Part shown: positions 10,325 through 20,400 of the stretch, piece by piece
How positions within the stretch are numbered: the stretch's first letter is position 1
Layout: each line of letters begins with the position of its first letter
Source of the DNA: Onychomys torridus
Taxonomy: Eukaryota > Chordata > Mammalia > Rodentia > Cricetidae
Direction: 5' to 3'
Assembly: GCF_903995425.1 (NCBI RefSeq)
Contig: NW_023414046.1
Location: forward strand, 558,001-622,000
DNA length: 64,000 bases
Made by a program: the position numbers and the translations under genes
Notes under the pieces: model-generated
What the model was told of the DNA's origin: nothing
Seen by the model: the letters and a program-made list of their open reading frames with translations, nothing else
The model's database searches: none

Positions 10325-10628
10325 GTCAGAGGAGCTGCGGGGCTGGGACGCGGGAGGGAAGGACGGGGTGCGAGCAGTTTCTCTGCTGTTCTTAAGGAAG
10401 GCGGCTCCGAAATTCTGCAGTGGGTGTCTTTCCCTTGGTGTATTTCAGATCATATGGAATGAGTCTGTTTTTTCCCCCACTTGATTGTCAAAATATTCTT
10501 GTAAGGATAATATAATAGAATATTTGAATTTATCTGTTCAGATTTGGAAGTACGATTCTCTTTGCTACGGTGGAAAGGACAAAGCTCTTGAAATTTACCA
10601 TCATCCATACTCTACTGTTATACCGTTT

Positions 10629-10940
10629 CCTATACATACATATAGAAACACAGACATATATACATATACACACATACTACATATATATACACACATATAT
10701 ACATATGTATATGTGTATATATATGTACGTATATATGTATATGCGTGTATGTATGTATGTGTGTGTATATATGTGTATATATATGTGCGTGTGTGTATAT
10801 ATATACATATATATGTATATATACGTGTGTGTATATATATATATAAAGAGAGAGAGATTCATTTTATTATCCAGATTTTGAATCTTGGAAATTATTAGAA
10901 AATTCATACTGGAGAGAAACACACCATTGTAAATAATGTG
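10629..10940. repeat. Composite insertion: microsatellite tail plus zinc-finger 3' fragment
   Basis: A long TA/TG/CATA microsatellite opens with CTATACATACATATAGAAAC, as does the ERVL LTR tail at 7500, and ends AGAGAGATTCATTTTAT, like that LTR near 53555. It then passes into about 70 bp (CAGATTTTGAATCTTGG, CATACTGGAGAGAAACACAC) matching the degraded finger tails at 18470 and 47165. Unit 2 has only about 25 unrelated bases here. Open frames across the microsatellite are artefacts. Confidence 0.75.
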
Positions 10941-11151
10941 GAGACTTGGAATCTCCGAGAGCTTTTAGATTATAGTCATGAAAGGAATACCTGAATCTGA
11001 AATTGAATCTGAAAACAAAATTGTTTGTGTGTCTTCTAGAGAGGGTATTTGTATACATTAATTTTTTAAAGTAAACCTTTATCCACCAATTATTTTCCAT
11101 CTGAGACATATGCACACTGGGATGTAAATACAGCGTTCTGAAAAGTGTCTT

Positions 11152-11290
11152 TGCCAGGCCTGGTGGCACAGACCTTTAATCCCAACACTCAGATGGCAGA
11201 GACAGGTGGATCTCAGTCAATTGGAGGCTGGCAAGGTGTACATGGTGAATTCAAGGACAGAAAAACCCTGTTTCAGGGGAAAATAGAAAA
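11152..11290 (+). mobile_element. Old B1-like SINE
   Basis: GCCAGGCCTGGTGGCACAG, then TTTAATCCCAACACTC and AACCCTGTTTCAGG. Shared with unit 2 (37425-37565), so it predates the duplication. Confidence 0.75.
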
Positions 11291-11623
11291 TGACAAAAGA
11301 AATTTAAATGGATTATAGTATAGAATAATTTTAGAAATCATCTTTTGAATAATTATGATAACTCATCTATATCAGAAAAAATGTCTCTAATAGTCTTTTT
11401 GTCTTCTTGGTCCAAGAAAGCATTCTGTCCATGGACACATGACCAAACCGTTAATATTTTGGTTCTTGTATTTGCTGAGTTTGAGACCTGAACTCACAGT
11501 GTTGTTCTGTCTGGCCTGAACTCACCATGTAGATCAGGCTGGACTGGAGAACACAGAGCCCCACCCACCTGTGCTAGGATTAAAGTTGTGCACCAACAGG
11601 ACGATTTGAACTGTTGTTTTTGC

Positions 11624-11782
11624 GGTCTGTTGACAGGCAGTGGTGTGACTGTGGACTTCTCCCGGGAGGTGTGGCAATGCCTGGACCCTGCCCTGAGGGC
11701 TTTGTACTTGCTGGCACTGGATGTTCTGTGGCTGAGAATTGTTTGCTCGCAGTCTCTCTTGCTCCTCCTCGGTATCTCTTGA
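11624..11782 (+). pseudogene. Degenerate upstream KRAB-A exon (unit 1)
   Basis: The frame reads GLLTGSGVTVDFSREVWQC, then LDPALRALYLLALDVLW: a KRAB A-box whose EEW is EVW and whose MLENY core is gone. The expected acceptor is lost (TTTTGCG in place of a CAG), and no donor follows the box. The frame stays open to TGA at 11782, and also in unit 2. It looks like the first exon of a second, decayed KRAB module upstream of the working one. Confidence 0.65.
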
Positions 11783-11911
11783 CAAACTAATCTATACGTG
11801 TGTGAGCTTTGTGTGAGTGAGTCTCACATCCCACAGAATAAAATGAAATCCTCAGAGGATAAAAGAAAATTTTGATGGAATGTGTTTTTTTCATGTGTTT
11901 CCCTTTGGGAG

Positions 11912-11998
11912 GGGCTAACTGACCATCCAGACCTGCTCACCTGTGCAGCAGAACGAAGTGGCCTGGAAGGAGAGAGGAGACAGGAGCTAAGGATCCAG
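11912..11998 (+). pseudogene. KRAB-B-like exon without acceptor (unit 1)
   Basis: It is the paralog of the exon at 38482-38567 and keeps the GATCCAG/GTATGA donor. About 300 bp upstream, including the splice acceptor seen in unit 2, is deleted (junction in GGGAGGGGCTAACTG). The translation contains HPDLLTCAAER, like a KRAB B-box. Confidence 0.5.
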
Positions 11999-12539
11999 GT
12001 ATGATGGAGACATTGGTGAAGGAGTGGAAAGGGGATCAAGTGAATGTGGAGTGGGACATGAAATCAGTTTTCCACATTCTGTTTCACTAGAAATAATTCT
12101 GGAGACTTCCACTGAAAAGAATCTCCTCAGGATTATCCTAATGTGGGCATGAGAAGGCTTTCTTCAGAAGAATTGATATGGAGTCAAATAAAGTTTTACT
12201 TGACTGCGTATCTGAGTGATGCTGTCCTTATACACACCAGAGATCATGTTTTCATACCATTATTAAATAATTTTCACTCATTGTTTTAATGTATTATAAA
12301 AATGATGAAAATTAATACCTCCTGGTTTATTTGTTGTTTTCAAAAATTTTGAGCTTTGATATTCTATCACATTCTCTACCTTTTAGTGTTTTTGTCTCCT
12401 TTCCTGAAAATAATGCCAACAGAGTTTTGATAAGAATAAGCAAGTACATTTACATCCTGCAACACTCTGTCTATACTGTCTCCTACTGCCTGTTAGAATT
12501 TAGGATAAATATTTAGAATGCTCTAAACGTCATGCTGGT

Positions 12540-13190
12540 TTAGTAAAGTACTGGTTGTAGGTTCTCCTCCAAGATCCATGCCTTTACTAGCCCTGGGGAA
12601 ACAGGCTACTTTCCAGTACAGGGATGACTTCTCTGTTGTTGACATTGTCTTAATCCAGTTAGAAGCTGTTGGTTACCACCAAGGGCTCTGTGCCACTCTT
12701 GCACGATTTGGTTATCATGCAGTGCCAATCATAGTTGTGGTTCATAGGTGTCATAGCTGGGTATCATTGTTGATTGGCTCCCTCCTTTGGACGGTTGCCT
12801 GCTTCCTTCTGATACCATGAAATCTAGTCCCCAGGGAGGAGGCTTTAGGGTCAGTTCCATCTGGAGTTCTGTAGGATTTCTGTCTGAAGTGTGTGGCTTC
12901 TTCAACACTAGAGACTCAACTTCTGTCTCTGGGAGGGAACTATGGGTAAAAGCAGTACCCTTTAATGTTTGGAAGTCTCTTGGACAACTGTGACCAAAAA
13001 TTTCAAAGCAGATGTTGGTCGATTTGTTAGAGAATCTATGGCTCTTGTGAAAAGCATCATCAGCCCACTTGGGAAATTTTCATGTGCACTCTAAATGTGT
13101 ATGCTTACAGAGATTTAGATGTATATAGGCATTTTTTTGGTGGATGGATAAGAGTCAAGGAATAAATGGATTTCTTATGAATTTTCCAGA
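12540..13190. mobile_element. Old L1 3'-end-like sequence in unit 1
   Basis: Shares GTAAAGTACTGGTTGTAGG and GGTTACCACCAAGGGCTC with the blocks at 7685 and 39090. It is non-coding and common to both units. Confidence 0.5.
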
Positions 13191-13710
13191 CATCCTGACT
13201 GTTATTTTACCCTCCTTTTTCTGTGTTTTTAATCTCTCCTTTCTCCATAATTAAATCTTCACCCCTGTTTTCCCATTTCACCCTTCAGATCACTTGTTCC
13301 CTGTTACTCCATCTCTGTTACTCCCCCACACCCCACAGTGATCTCTTCTGACTTTTCTGGTTACTGCAGTCACTCCAGGTTGTTTATGCAATCTGAAGAT
13401 TTGGAACTTCCTGTGAGAGAGAACATGCATTGTTTGTTTCTCTGGGTCGGGGTTACCTCACACAATATGATCTTTACTAGATCCATTTATTTACCTGCAA
13501 AGCTCATTATTTCAGTTTTCTTTACATGAATAGTATTCCATAGTGTGTATGTACCACATATTCAGTATCCATTTGTCTGTTGAAGGACATTTAGGTCGTT
13601 TCCATTTTGTAGCTGCTGTGAGTAGAGCAGCAATAAACATGGGTGAGCAAGTAGGATGTTGAATCCTTTGAGCATATAGCAGGGAATGAAATAGCTGGGT
13701 CATGTGCTAA
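13191..13710 (-). mobile_element. L1 ORF2 3' fragment (antisense)
   Basis: On the reverse strand it encodes the end of L1 ORF2, with KWILNMWYIHTMEYYSCKEN; compare WYIYTMEYYSAEKNN in the L1 at 26100. Frameshifted and old. Unit 2 carries the paralog at 39761-40300. Confidence 0.75.
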
Positions 13711-14148
13711 ATTTATTTTGCCTGAGGATTTGTTTATTGAATTGATGATTATCTATTTGGATCTTCAGTGTGGCTAGTTTTTTGGTTGTTGTTGTTCAGG
13801 GCCTTTTTATTTACAATGGTTTTGGTTTTATGTTGTTACTTGTTAGATTATTCATAATATTCTTCCTTCTTTTTGAGAAATAGTGGTTTGCTGTCTTGCT
13901 CATGGATTATTACTTCCTAGTTCTCCTATATTTATCTCTTCCTCACATGTTCTCCTATCTTTGGGATCATTGACAAGATGTCTAGTAAAATACTATTGGT
14001 TGTGTCTTTCCATGTTGATTGACATTGTTCATTACCAGCTTTCAGTATTAATTTTTGCTTTTCCCTTTTGACCCCTAGACTTGAAAGGGAAATAACCATC
14101 CATTCATTATTTCTGAAAGAGAAACTCAAAGAAGAGAAACAATAAGAA
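13711..14148. other. Gene 1 5' region before the start exon
   Basis: Partly diverged L1-like, partly unassigned. It aligns with 40290-40422 and 41139-41666 of unit 2, which holds an LTR insertion between those two parts. No gene is seen apart from the approach to the start exon. Confidence 0.4.
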
Positions 14149-14178
14149 ATGGCTGATTCTCCAGTAAACATGTCGCAG
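14149..14178 (+). CDS. Gene 1 start exon (MADSPVNMSQ)
   Basis: ATG in AGAAATGG context encodes MADSPVNMSQ, then donor CAG/GTCAGT. Phase 0 joins it to GLLTF of the A-box exon. The paralogous exon at 41667-41696 is identical in sequence. A second in-frame ATG is at codon 8. Confidence 0.8.
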
Positions 14179-15851
14179 GTCAGTGGTTCCTTCCACTTTT
14201 TTTTTTTTTTGGTTTTTCGAGACAGAGTTTCTCTGTGTAACTTTGTGCCTTTCCTGGAACTTGCTTTGGAGACCAGGCTAGCCTCGAACTCACACAGACA
14301 TACACACAGGCAAAACATGAACGCACGTAAAATAAAATAAAAAATTAATTTCATAGAACATTTATATGTTAATGTTAAAATTGACAGTATATAGTCCTAT
14401 TATAATCCTTGGTATCGTGAAAAATAAAAACTCTTTGTCTATAAGATTAGTCATATTTTCTATGTACCTCTGTGCTATTTAATGGTGTGGTGTTGGACCT
14501 ATAGGCTAAACATCCTAATGGACTCTGTCAGAATAGAGTCATGTAAGGCCCAAGTTCACACAGGATTGATTTGTGTCAGCGTTTTAACATGGTCTACAGG
14601 AACAGCATTTAAAGCACATTCCTCATCATGAATTTTCCTTCTGAGACATGTCTGCTGTGATCCTGTGTGACGTAAACACAGCATCCAGAACCTTAAATGT
14701 ATTTCTTGTTTTATGTAAGACTATTGTCTCATCATGTTATCAGAGAGTTAGAACATTCATGAGTGAATGTGCCTGTATTAGAAATGAAATTTGGAGTAAT
14801 TATCTCCGCTCATCTACATTCCTAGTCCTTATCTCCAGGTAATCAATTGAAAGTAACACATGATCAAACCATACTTTTTCTGTTTCAGGGTCTGTTGACA
14901 TTTGGGGATGTTACTGTGAACTTCTCAAAAGAAGAGTGGGATAGCCTGGAACATGCGCAGAGGGCTTTGTACATTGATGTGATATTGGAGAATTACAGCA
15001 ACCTGGTCTTTGTGGGTGAGAACATTTTGCTTGTAGAATTCCTAACCCATCCTTTGTTTGTTCTGCCTTCATAGGATGTAAAATCCAATAAGCTGTCCTG
15101 AAAAAACCAGCAGGAGACAAGGCAAAGTTTAGTATTAGGAAAGAACTTGTTCCATGCTATTTAGTTTTCTCTTTCCATTTTCCATTTCAGAGGTTCTTCC
15201 ACTCTTCATTTTCATTCCAAGATTCATCCATAAACTCAGTAGCATATAATATTTCCACTCATATCTTAAACCTCCATGTCCATTATTGCAATTGACATGG
15301 TTTAGTTGTGAGACAAGGTCAGGATATACAAACTGAAAATACTAAATATATTGAAGTATTTAACTACAAATATTAGTAGAGAAATCTTGCCTACATACTT
15401 CTGGTTTGTGTTTTCATATACTGAGTACAGTACTATCCTTACTTCTGTATTCTTTCTAAAAGTCCTGGCATGGGTCAGGGGCTGCCTCAGAGAATATGTG
15501 GATTATGTATTGGAGGTAGGCGTGATCACCTGTCTGGAAAGAATGAGATTGCCCTGGAATGTGGAGAGAGGAGAGTAGCCACAACCAGGGTGGGCTAGTG
15601 AATGAGCAAGAAAACAGTGAAGGCTTCATGTGAAAGAGAAAGCAAGAGCAGAGAAGGTTTTGGGATATTCAATTCCACTTGAAAAGAATCCTGAGCACTT
15701 AACAGTATAGTGTCCTGGCCCCAGGGATGTATCCTGTCTGTTGTAATAACTGTTAGAAGGCATTGTGTCTTATTACACCTGAATGATGGTGACTTAATAA
15801 TAGTACAAAAGGCAGTTTTATATGACTCTGCTGAAATCAGATTGGAATAAT

Positions 15852-15884
<33 letters not shown>

Positions 15885-17948
15885 CTGAGACAGGGTTTCT
15901 CTGTAGCTTTGGAGGCTGTCCTGGAACTCACTTTGTAGACCAGGCTGGCCTCGAACTCACAGGGATCCACCTGCCTCTGCCTCCCGAGTGCTGGGATTAC
16001 AGGCGTGCGTCACCACCGCCTGGCTATTTTATAAAATTTTAAGTCTAATGTGAGTCCATGAAGTAGGATTGTTGTGTAATTGCCTTCTTGTATGCATATT
16101 TTTATATTATATCCTTTATTTTCTTTGCAGTGGAGAATACACAGACACCTTTCTGGGAAATAATCTCAGGAGTCAGTCTACAGAGTGGACTTGAGAATAA
16201 CCCTATGAGGAAAGTTAAGAACCACAGCAGTGTGTGGAGCTCAGACAGTGGAGGATAGAAATAAGCAATAGCTGCCCATGACAACTCTACCTCAAATAAT
16301 TTAGAGCCTCTGCTGCCTGGCATAATCCTGTCTTTGTATCCATTACTTTTGAAGAATCTAATGTGTTTTTCTATAGAGAAAAATAAAGCCTTTGATGCTT
16401 TTAAGTAGGACTTTAATTTTAAAAGGTCTTCTGAACAGTGTTCTTCATTGCCTATCACTTAGTAAGTATAAATACTGTGAACCAGGGATTGGTTGAAACT
16501 CCTCTTCATCAGTTTCTGAGAAGAAATAATTAAAGATAGAGGAGACATGTATTCTAAATGTAATCACTCAGTGATCTCTATCCCAAAGCTAATTCATAGC
16601 TGTCAATTATTTTTCCATCTTTTTACCCAGTTAGAGATTTTTGAAAAGATGAGATATCTGTTATAAATCACTGACCTTTGAAGGCTTTCATGCTGTTGTT
16701 GTGAGTATCCATACAATTATAGTAATTGAAAAAAAAATCTATTATTGGCAGCTCTAAACTAAGTAATTCCAGGTTCACTTATGTTAAAAGAGAACTTAGG
16801 GAGACAGTCATTTATCACATGTTTATCATTGGAACAAGCCCTATTAATCTGAATTGTACTCATTTTCAGAGAACTACTGCAAACATGATCCTGTCCATCA
16901 ACATGTGAAGACTGAAAAGGAGTCTTGTCAGTGTAATGAGCTTGGCAAAGTGCTTCATGACCCCTCCACATGTACACTTTATACAACAAGTGAAACTACA
17001 GAAAACTCTAATAACTACACATGCAGTAATCACAGGGATGCTGCAACTGACTCATCAGACTTAAATAGAGATGAAAGCATGCACCCTGGAGAAGAACTTT
17101 GCAAATCTAAAGACTGTGAGAAATCTTTAAATTTGTGTTCCAACATTACTCAAGATCAGAGACTCTACACTGCAAAGAAAGAGCACAGGCAGCGAGAATA
17201 TAGTGACTCTTTTGCATCTTTATACAGTCTTTTGCAACAAGCAGTCTACATTTTAGAGGCTCCACACCAATGTGGGAAATGCGGGAAATGCTTCAAGACT
17301 GCTTCAAACCTCACTGAACATGAGAGGATTCATACTAGAATTAAACCCCACAAGTGCATCATTTGTGAAAAATCCTTTACCCAGAGTTCAGGTCTTGAAA
17401 TCCATCAGAGACTTCATACTGGAGAGAGACCTTACAAATGTGGGGTATGTGACAAATCCTTTACCCGAGATGCACATCTTAGAACACATCAGAAAATTCA
17501 TACTGGGGAGAAACCTTACAAGTGTGAGGTATGTGACAAGTCCTTTACTTTGAAGTCAACCCTTAGAAGACATCAGAAAATTCATACTGGGGAGAAACCT
17601 TACAAATGTAGGGAATGTGACAAATCCTTTACCCAGGACTCAAATCTTAGAACACATCAGAGAGTTCATACTGGAGAAAGACCTTATAAATGTAAGGAAT
17701 GTGACAAGTCCTTTACCAAACACTCAGATCTTAGAAGACATCAGAGTGTTCACACTGGAGAGAAACTTTACAGATGCAAGGAGTGTTACAAGACTTATAA
17801 TAGCTGCTCATATCTTAGAGCACATCAGAAAATTCATACTGGAGAGAAACTTCACAAATGTAAAGACTGTGACATGTCCTTTATCCATAGTGTAAGTCTT
17901 AGAAAACATCAGAGAGTTCATGCTGGGGAGAGACCTTACAGTTGTTAG
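14149..17948 (+). CDS. KRAB-A C2H2 zinc-finger protein, gene 1 (truncated array)
   Basis: Predicted spliced CDS is 14149-14178, 14889-15015 and 16870-17948 (1236 nt, 411 aa). Residues 1-10 are the start exon, 11-52 the KRAB A-box, about 53-183 a linker, and about 185-411 the fingers. There are eight whole C2H2 fingers (C-X2-C-X12-H-X3-H) with TGEKPY-type linkers. The ninth is cut after YSC by TAG. Such proteins are nuclear, bind DNA through the fingers and recruit TRIM28 through KRAB to silence chromatin. The A-box keeps DV and EEW, but the MLE motif is ILE. No B-box exon lies between A-box and fingers. Helix residues -1 to 6 of fingers 1-8 are TASNLTE, QSSGLEI, RDAHLRT, LKSTLRR, QDSNLRT, KHSDLRR, SCSYLRA and HSVSLRK. 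The truncation makes function less sure than for gene 2. Confidence 0.72.
14198..14307 (-). mobile_element. B1 SINE next to the start-exon donor
   Basis: Reverse B1: poly-T, CGAGACAGAGTTTCTCTGTG, GAGACCAGGCTAGCCTCG. It begins 20 bp after the exon boundary, is truncated on the right, and is absent from unit 2. The intron here is also about 1.2 kb shorter than in unit 2. Confidence 0.9.
14889..15015 (+). CDS. Gene 1 KRAB A-box exon
   Basis: Exactly 127 nt, the typical size of a KRAB-A exon, between TTTCAG and G/GTGAGA. It encodes GLLTFGDVTVNFSKEEW, then a core with DVILENY, ending in phase 1. The split codon (G+AG, Glu) joins directly to the finger exon. DV and EEW are retained; MLE is changed to ILE. 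Confidence 0.88.
15857..16025 (-). mobile_element. B1 SINE in gene 1 intron 2
   Basis: A long poly-T is followed by CTGAGACAGGGTTTCTCTG and ends GGCGTGCGTCACCACCGCCT. Absent from unit 2 near 44570, so it is post-duplication. Confidence 0.92.
16870..17948 (+). CDS. Gene 1 linker and zinc-finger exon
   Basis: Acceptor CATTTTCAG/AGAACTACTGC gives ENYCKHDPVHQHVK after splicing. An acidic, serine-rich linker of about 130 residues precedes eight fingers starting at HQCGKCGKCF (about 17265). TAG at 17946-17948 replaces a lysine codon kept in gene 2. A Met five codons before the acceptor-derived Glu belongs to intron read-through and is not the start. Confidence 0.85.
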
Positions 17949-18540
17949 GAATGTTAGAAATCCTTTACCAGTTGTGCAAATCTTAGAACAAATCAGAGAG
18001 GTCACACTGGAGAGAAACCTTATAAATGTGAGGTATGTGACAAATCCTTTCCCTTGAACTCAACCCTTAGAAGTCATAAGAAAATTTGTACTGGATAGAA
18101 ACTGTACCAAATGTATTAAATGTGACAAGTCCTTTACCGAGGCCTCACATCTTAGAAAACATAAGAGTCTTCACACTGGACAGAAACTTACAGATATAAG
18201 GAATGTGACAAGTCTTATACTTGCTGCACAGCCCTTAGAAGACATCAGAAAATTCATACTGAAGAGAAACTTCGAAAATGCAAAGACCTTGCTATATCTT
18301 TTATCCATATGGCAAGTCTTGGAGCACATCAAAGAGTTCATACTGAAGAGAGACCTTACAGTTGTTAGGAATGTGACAAATATTTTGCCCACTTCTCTGT
18401 TTTAAGGAAACATTAGAAAATTCATACTGGAGAGAAATCATACAAATGTAAAGACTGACACATCCTTTATTCAGATTTTGAATCTTGGAAAACATTAGAA
18501 AATTCATACTGGTGAGAAACACACCATTATAAATAATGTA
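17949..18540 (+). pseudogene. Fossil zinc fingers downstream of gene 1
   Basis: The finger pattern continues for about seven more units with several stops, including TAG again at 17955-17957 and TGGATAG near 18095. Recognisable pieces are CEVCDKSFPLNSTL, CDKSFTEASHLRKH and ECDKSYTCCTALRRH. The gene therefore once encoded roughly twice as many fingers. Confidence 0.85.
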
Positions 18541-18545
18541 ACAGT

Positions 18546-18805
18546 GGGAAAAGCTTTTTATTTCTTTTAATGTATATGCATATTTTGCCTGCAAGTATGT
18601 CTGCACTATGTCTGTTCTTGTTCAGGGGTCATCAGATCCCCTGTATGTGTAGTTACAGACCATTGTGAACTGCCGTGTGTGTGTGTGTGTCTGTGTGTCT
18701 GTGTGTCTGTGTGTATCTGTGTGTTTCTGTGTGTGTTGGGAAATAAACACTGGTCTTCTGGAAGAGCGATCAGTGCTCTTACACACTAAGCCATGTCTCC
18801 AGTCC
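18546..18805 (-). mobile_element. B2/B3-type SINE with TG expansion
   Basis: The reverse-strand SINE ends ACACTAAGCCATGTCTCCAG and has GGTCTTCTGGAAGAGC; a (TG)n/TGTGTC expansion lies inside. Shared with 47583-47797, so older than the duplication. Confidence 0.8.
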
Positions 18806-18867
18806 TTTGTTAAAAATGTAAGAAAAACATTTATCTTGTTCAAGATCCAAAAATTCATAATAATACC

Positions 18868-18970
18868 AGGTGTAGTGGTACACTCTTTAATTCCCAGCAC
18901 TTGGGATGCAGAGACAAGAAGATGTGTATGAATTGGAGGGCATCATCATTTCCATACTGAATTCCAGGAC
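18868..18970 (+). mobile_element. B1-related SINE, old
   Basis: ACCAGGTGTAGTGGTACAC and TTCCCAGCACTTGGGATGC mark the left half. The unit 2 counterpart is near 47950-48080. Confidence 0.7.
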
Positions 18971-19019
18971 TACATAAACTCTTTGTCAAAAATAAAATAA
19001 ATTATAATAAAGTCACATA

Positions 19020-19290
19020 AAAATATGACAAAACCTTTAGTTTTTCCTCTAATTGTGCCGTATATCACAAAATTCATACATCTGGGAATCCATATTAAGA
19101 TAGAGACTATATATTTCCATGTCTTTCTGTCCATTGGAAATTACTTCTCCTCAAATGCTCTGAACTTTACAAATACTTTATATAGTGCTGAAATTGCAGA
19201 GATAAAATTCATCAAAGAAGGCACTGATAAATTTTTTTATTGACTTTCAAAATCTTCATATTAGAGTCAAACCATACAAGTAGCAAGAAA
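19020..19290 (+). pseudogene. Very degraded finger remnants, unit 1
   Basis: Finger-like spacing persists: GACAAAACCTTTAG (CDKTF), CACAAAATTCATAC (HKIHT), then TAGAGTCAAACCATACAAG (RVKPYK). The same series is at 48105-48360. It lies more than 1 kb after the stop and is not translatable. Confidence 0.5.
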
Positions 19291-19360
19291 GTGACTGAAG
19301 AGATAGGCTGTGACTGTGACATCACTGGAATGCTGACTTACAACTTAGAAATCCTCAAAG

Positions 19361-19505
19361 GCTGAGGATGTGGTGACACACTTTAATCCCAGCTCTCTAG
19401 AGGCAGAGGAACGTGTATCCCTGTGAGCTCTAGGCCAGCATTGTCCACATTGCAAGTTCCAAGTCAGCCAGGGCTACTCATGGAAACACTATCTTGAAAA
19501 ACCAA
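19361..19505 (+). mobile_element. Old B1 SINE
   Basis: TGAGGATGTGGTGACACAC, TTTAATCCCAGCTCTC and CCAGCATTGTCCACATTGC; paralog at 48433-48590. Confidence 0.75.
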
Positions 19506-19799
19506 AATAATAAGAAAAACAAAGAAATCCCCAGGATTTCCACAGGAATTCACTTGAAGTACTTAAGAAAAATTGGAAAGAACTTACTTGAAAGTCTATA
19601 ATAAAATGATATAGCTTGCATTAGCTGCCAATACACCTTCACTGAGGGAAAAGAGACTTGTAGGACTCACCGTCAGCCATGATGAAATGGTAATTGGCCC
19701 ATCTTACACAGTTGCTTGTTCTTAGTTGTTAAGGAGTTATTAGTCTATGCATTAAAAACTACCTATGCAAGAAGAGATTTCTTTCACCAACCTTGAGAT

Positions 19800-20400
19800 T
19801 AATACAAAGTGATGATTTTTTTAAAACAGTATTTAGATGATGGATTGACATCAATAGGTTCTGCCCTACAACCTATAGTTTCCAAGTCATGGTTCTTTTT
19901 GTTTTTGTTTTTTTTAATTAACCATGGCATGAATTCCTCTCTGTGGTGCAGGCTTGAAATTCAATCAAGACAGAGTTTATGTCTATATACTGTGGTGCCA
20001 GTTTTGCACCAGTACAAACATCTTGGCTAGCAGGTTGGTATTGTAAGATGCATAGCCCAGGGTAAGTAAGACCATTAACATAATTTTTTGGCCAATAGCC
20101 TGCAAAGAACCCTACAGTATTACAAAAGCTAGCCAGCAGGGAAAGTTGCCTAGTAAGTTCAATATTGCTCTGTCTTGGATCCAAAGTGTTTGGTGTCTTC
20201 AGCTACACGGTGTACTCATGGTCCCAAGCAAGAGCACTAGGAATGACCTGTTTCGTTTGGGGTGACAGTGGGGCCTCCCTGACCAGTAAGTCCTAGGCAG
20301 AAGACCGTTACCTGACACAGAGAGTTCTATTAAATAGCCCTGGTGACCAGGAGCAGCATCATTTACCCCTGTGAGACACCTCTTTTCAAAGTTTTAAAAT
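19800..20400. other. Shared repeat-like block, possibly L1 3'-derived
   Basis: It is paralogous to 48880-49500: TTGCACCAGTACA, GCTAGCCAGCAGGGA and GTGTTTGGTGTCTTCAGC. The wording resembles old rodent L1 3' regions, but I cannot confirm this. No conserved frame. Confidence 0.4.

Noticed and set aside
9787..10484. GC-rich open frames of 90-163 codons around the gene 1 promoter
   Set aside because: They are a by-product of low stop frequency in CpG-rich DNA. The frames are not kept between the units across the unalignable segment.
10485..10922. Open frames of 80-137 codons on both strands across a microsatellite
   Set aside because: They consist of repeats of Y/I/H/T codons from TA/TG runs, and unit 2 has no equivalent.
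14668..14675. CRE-like TGACGTAA in intron 1 (also 43379) as an alternative promoter
   Set aside because: No start-site features nearby, and the site is lost in the third copy (22590). Too weak alone.
16126..16240. Possible KRAB B-box exon between A-box and fingers (TTTGCAG before TGGAGAATAC; also 44670)
   Set aside because: No B-box-like translation or consistent donor. Direct splicing from A-box to finger exon keeps phase.
16854..16869. In-frame ATG just before the gene 1 finger exon as the protein start (likewise 45394 in unit 2)
   Set aside because: It lies in intron sequence across the CATTTTCAG acceptor. The MADSPVNMSQ exon and 127-nt KRAB exon join in phase, which explains the gene better.
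17272..18405. Alternative-frame and antisense open frames within the finger exons
   Set aside because: They are shadows of the repeated finger codons; the in-frame C2H2 pattern explains them.
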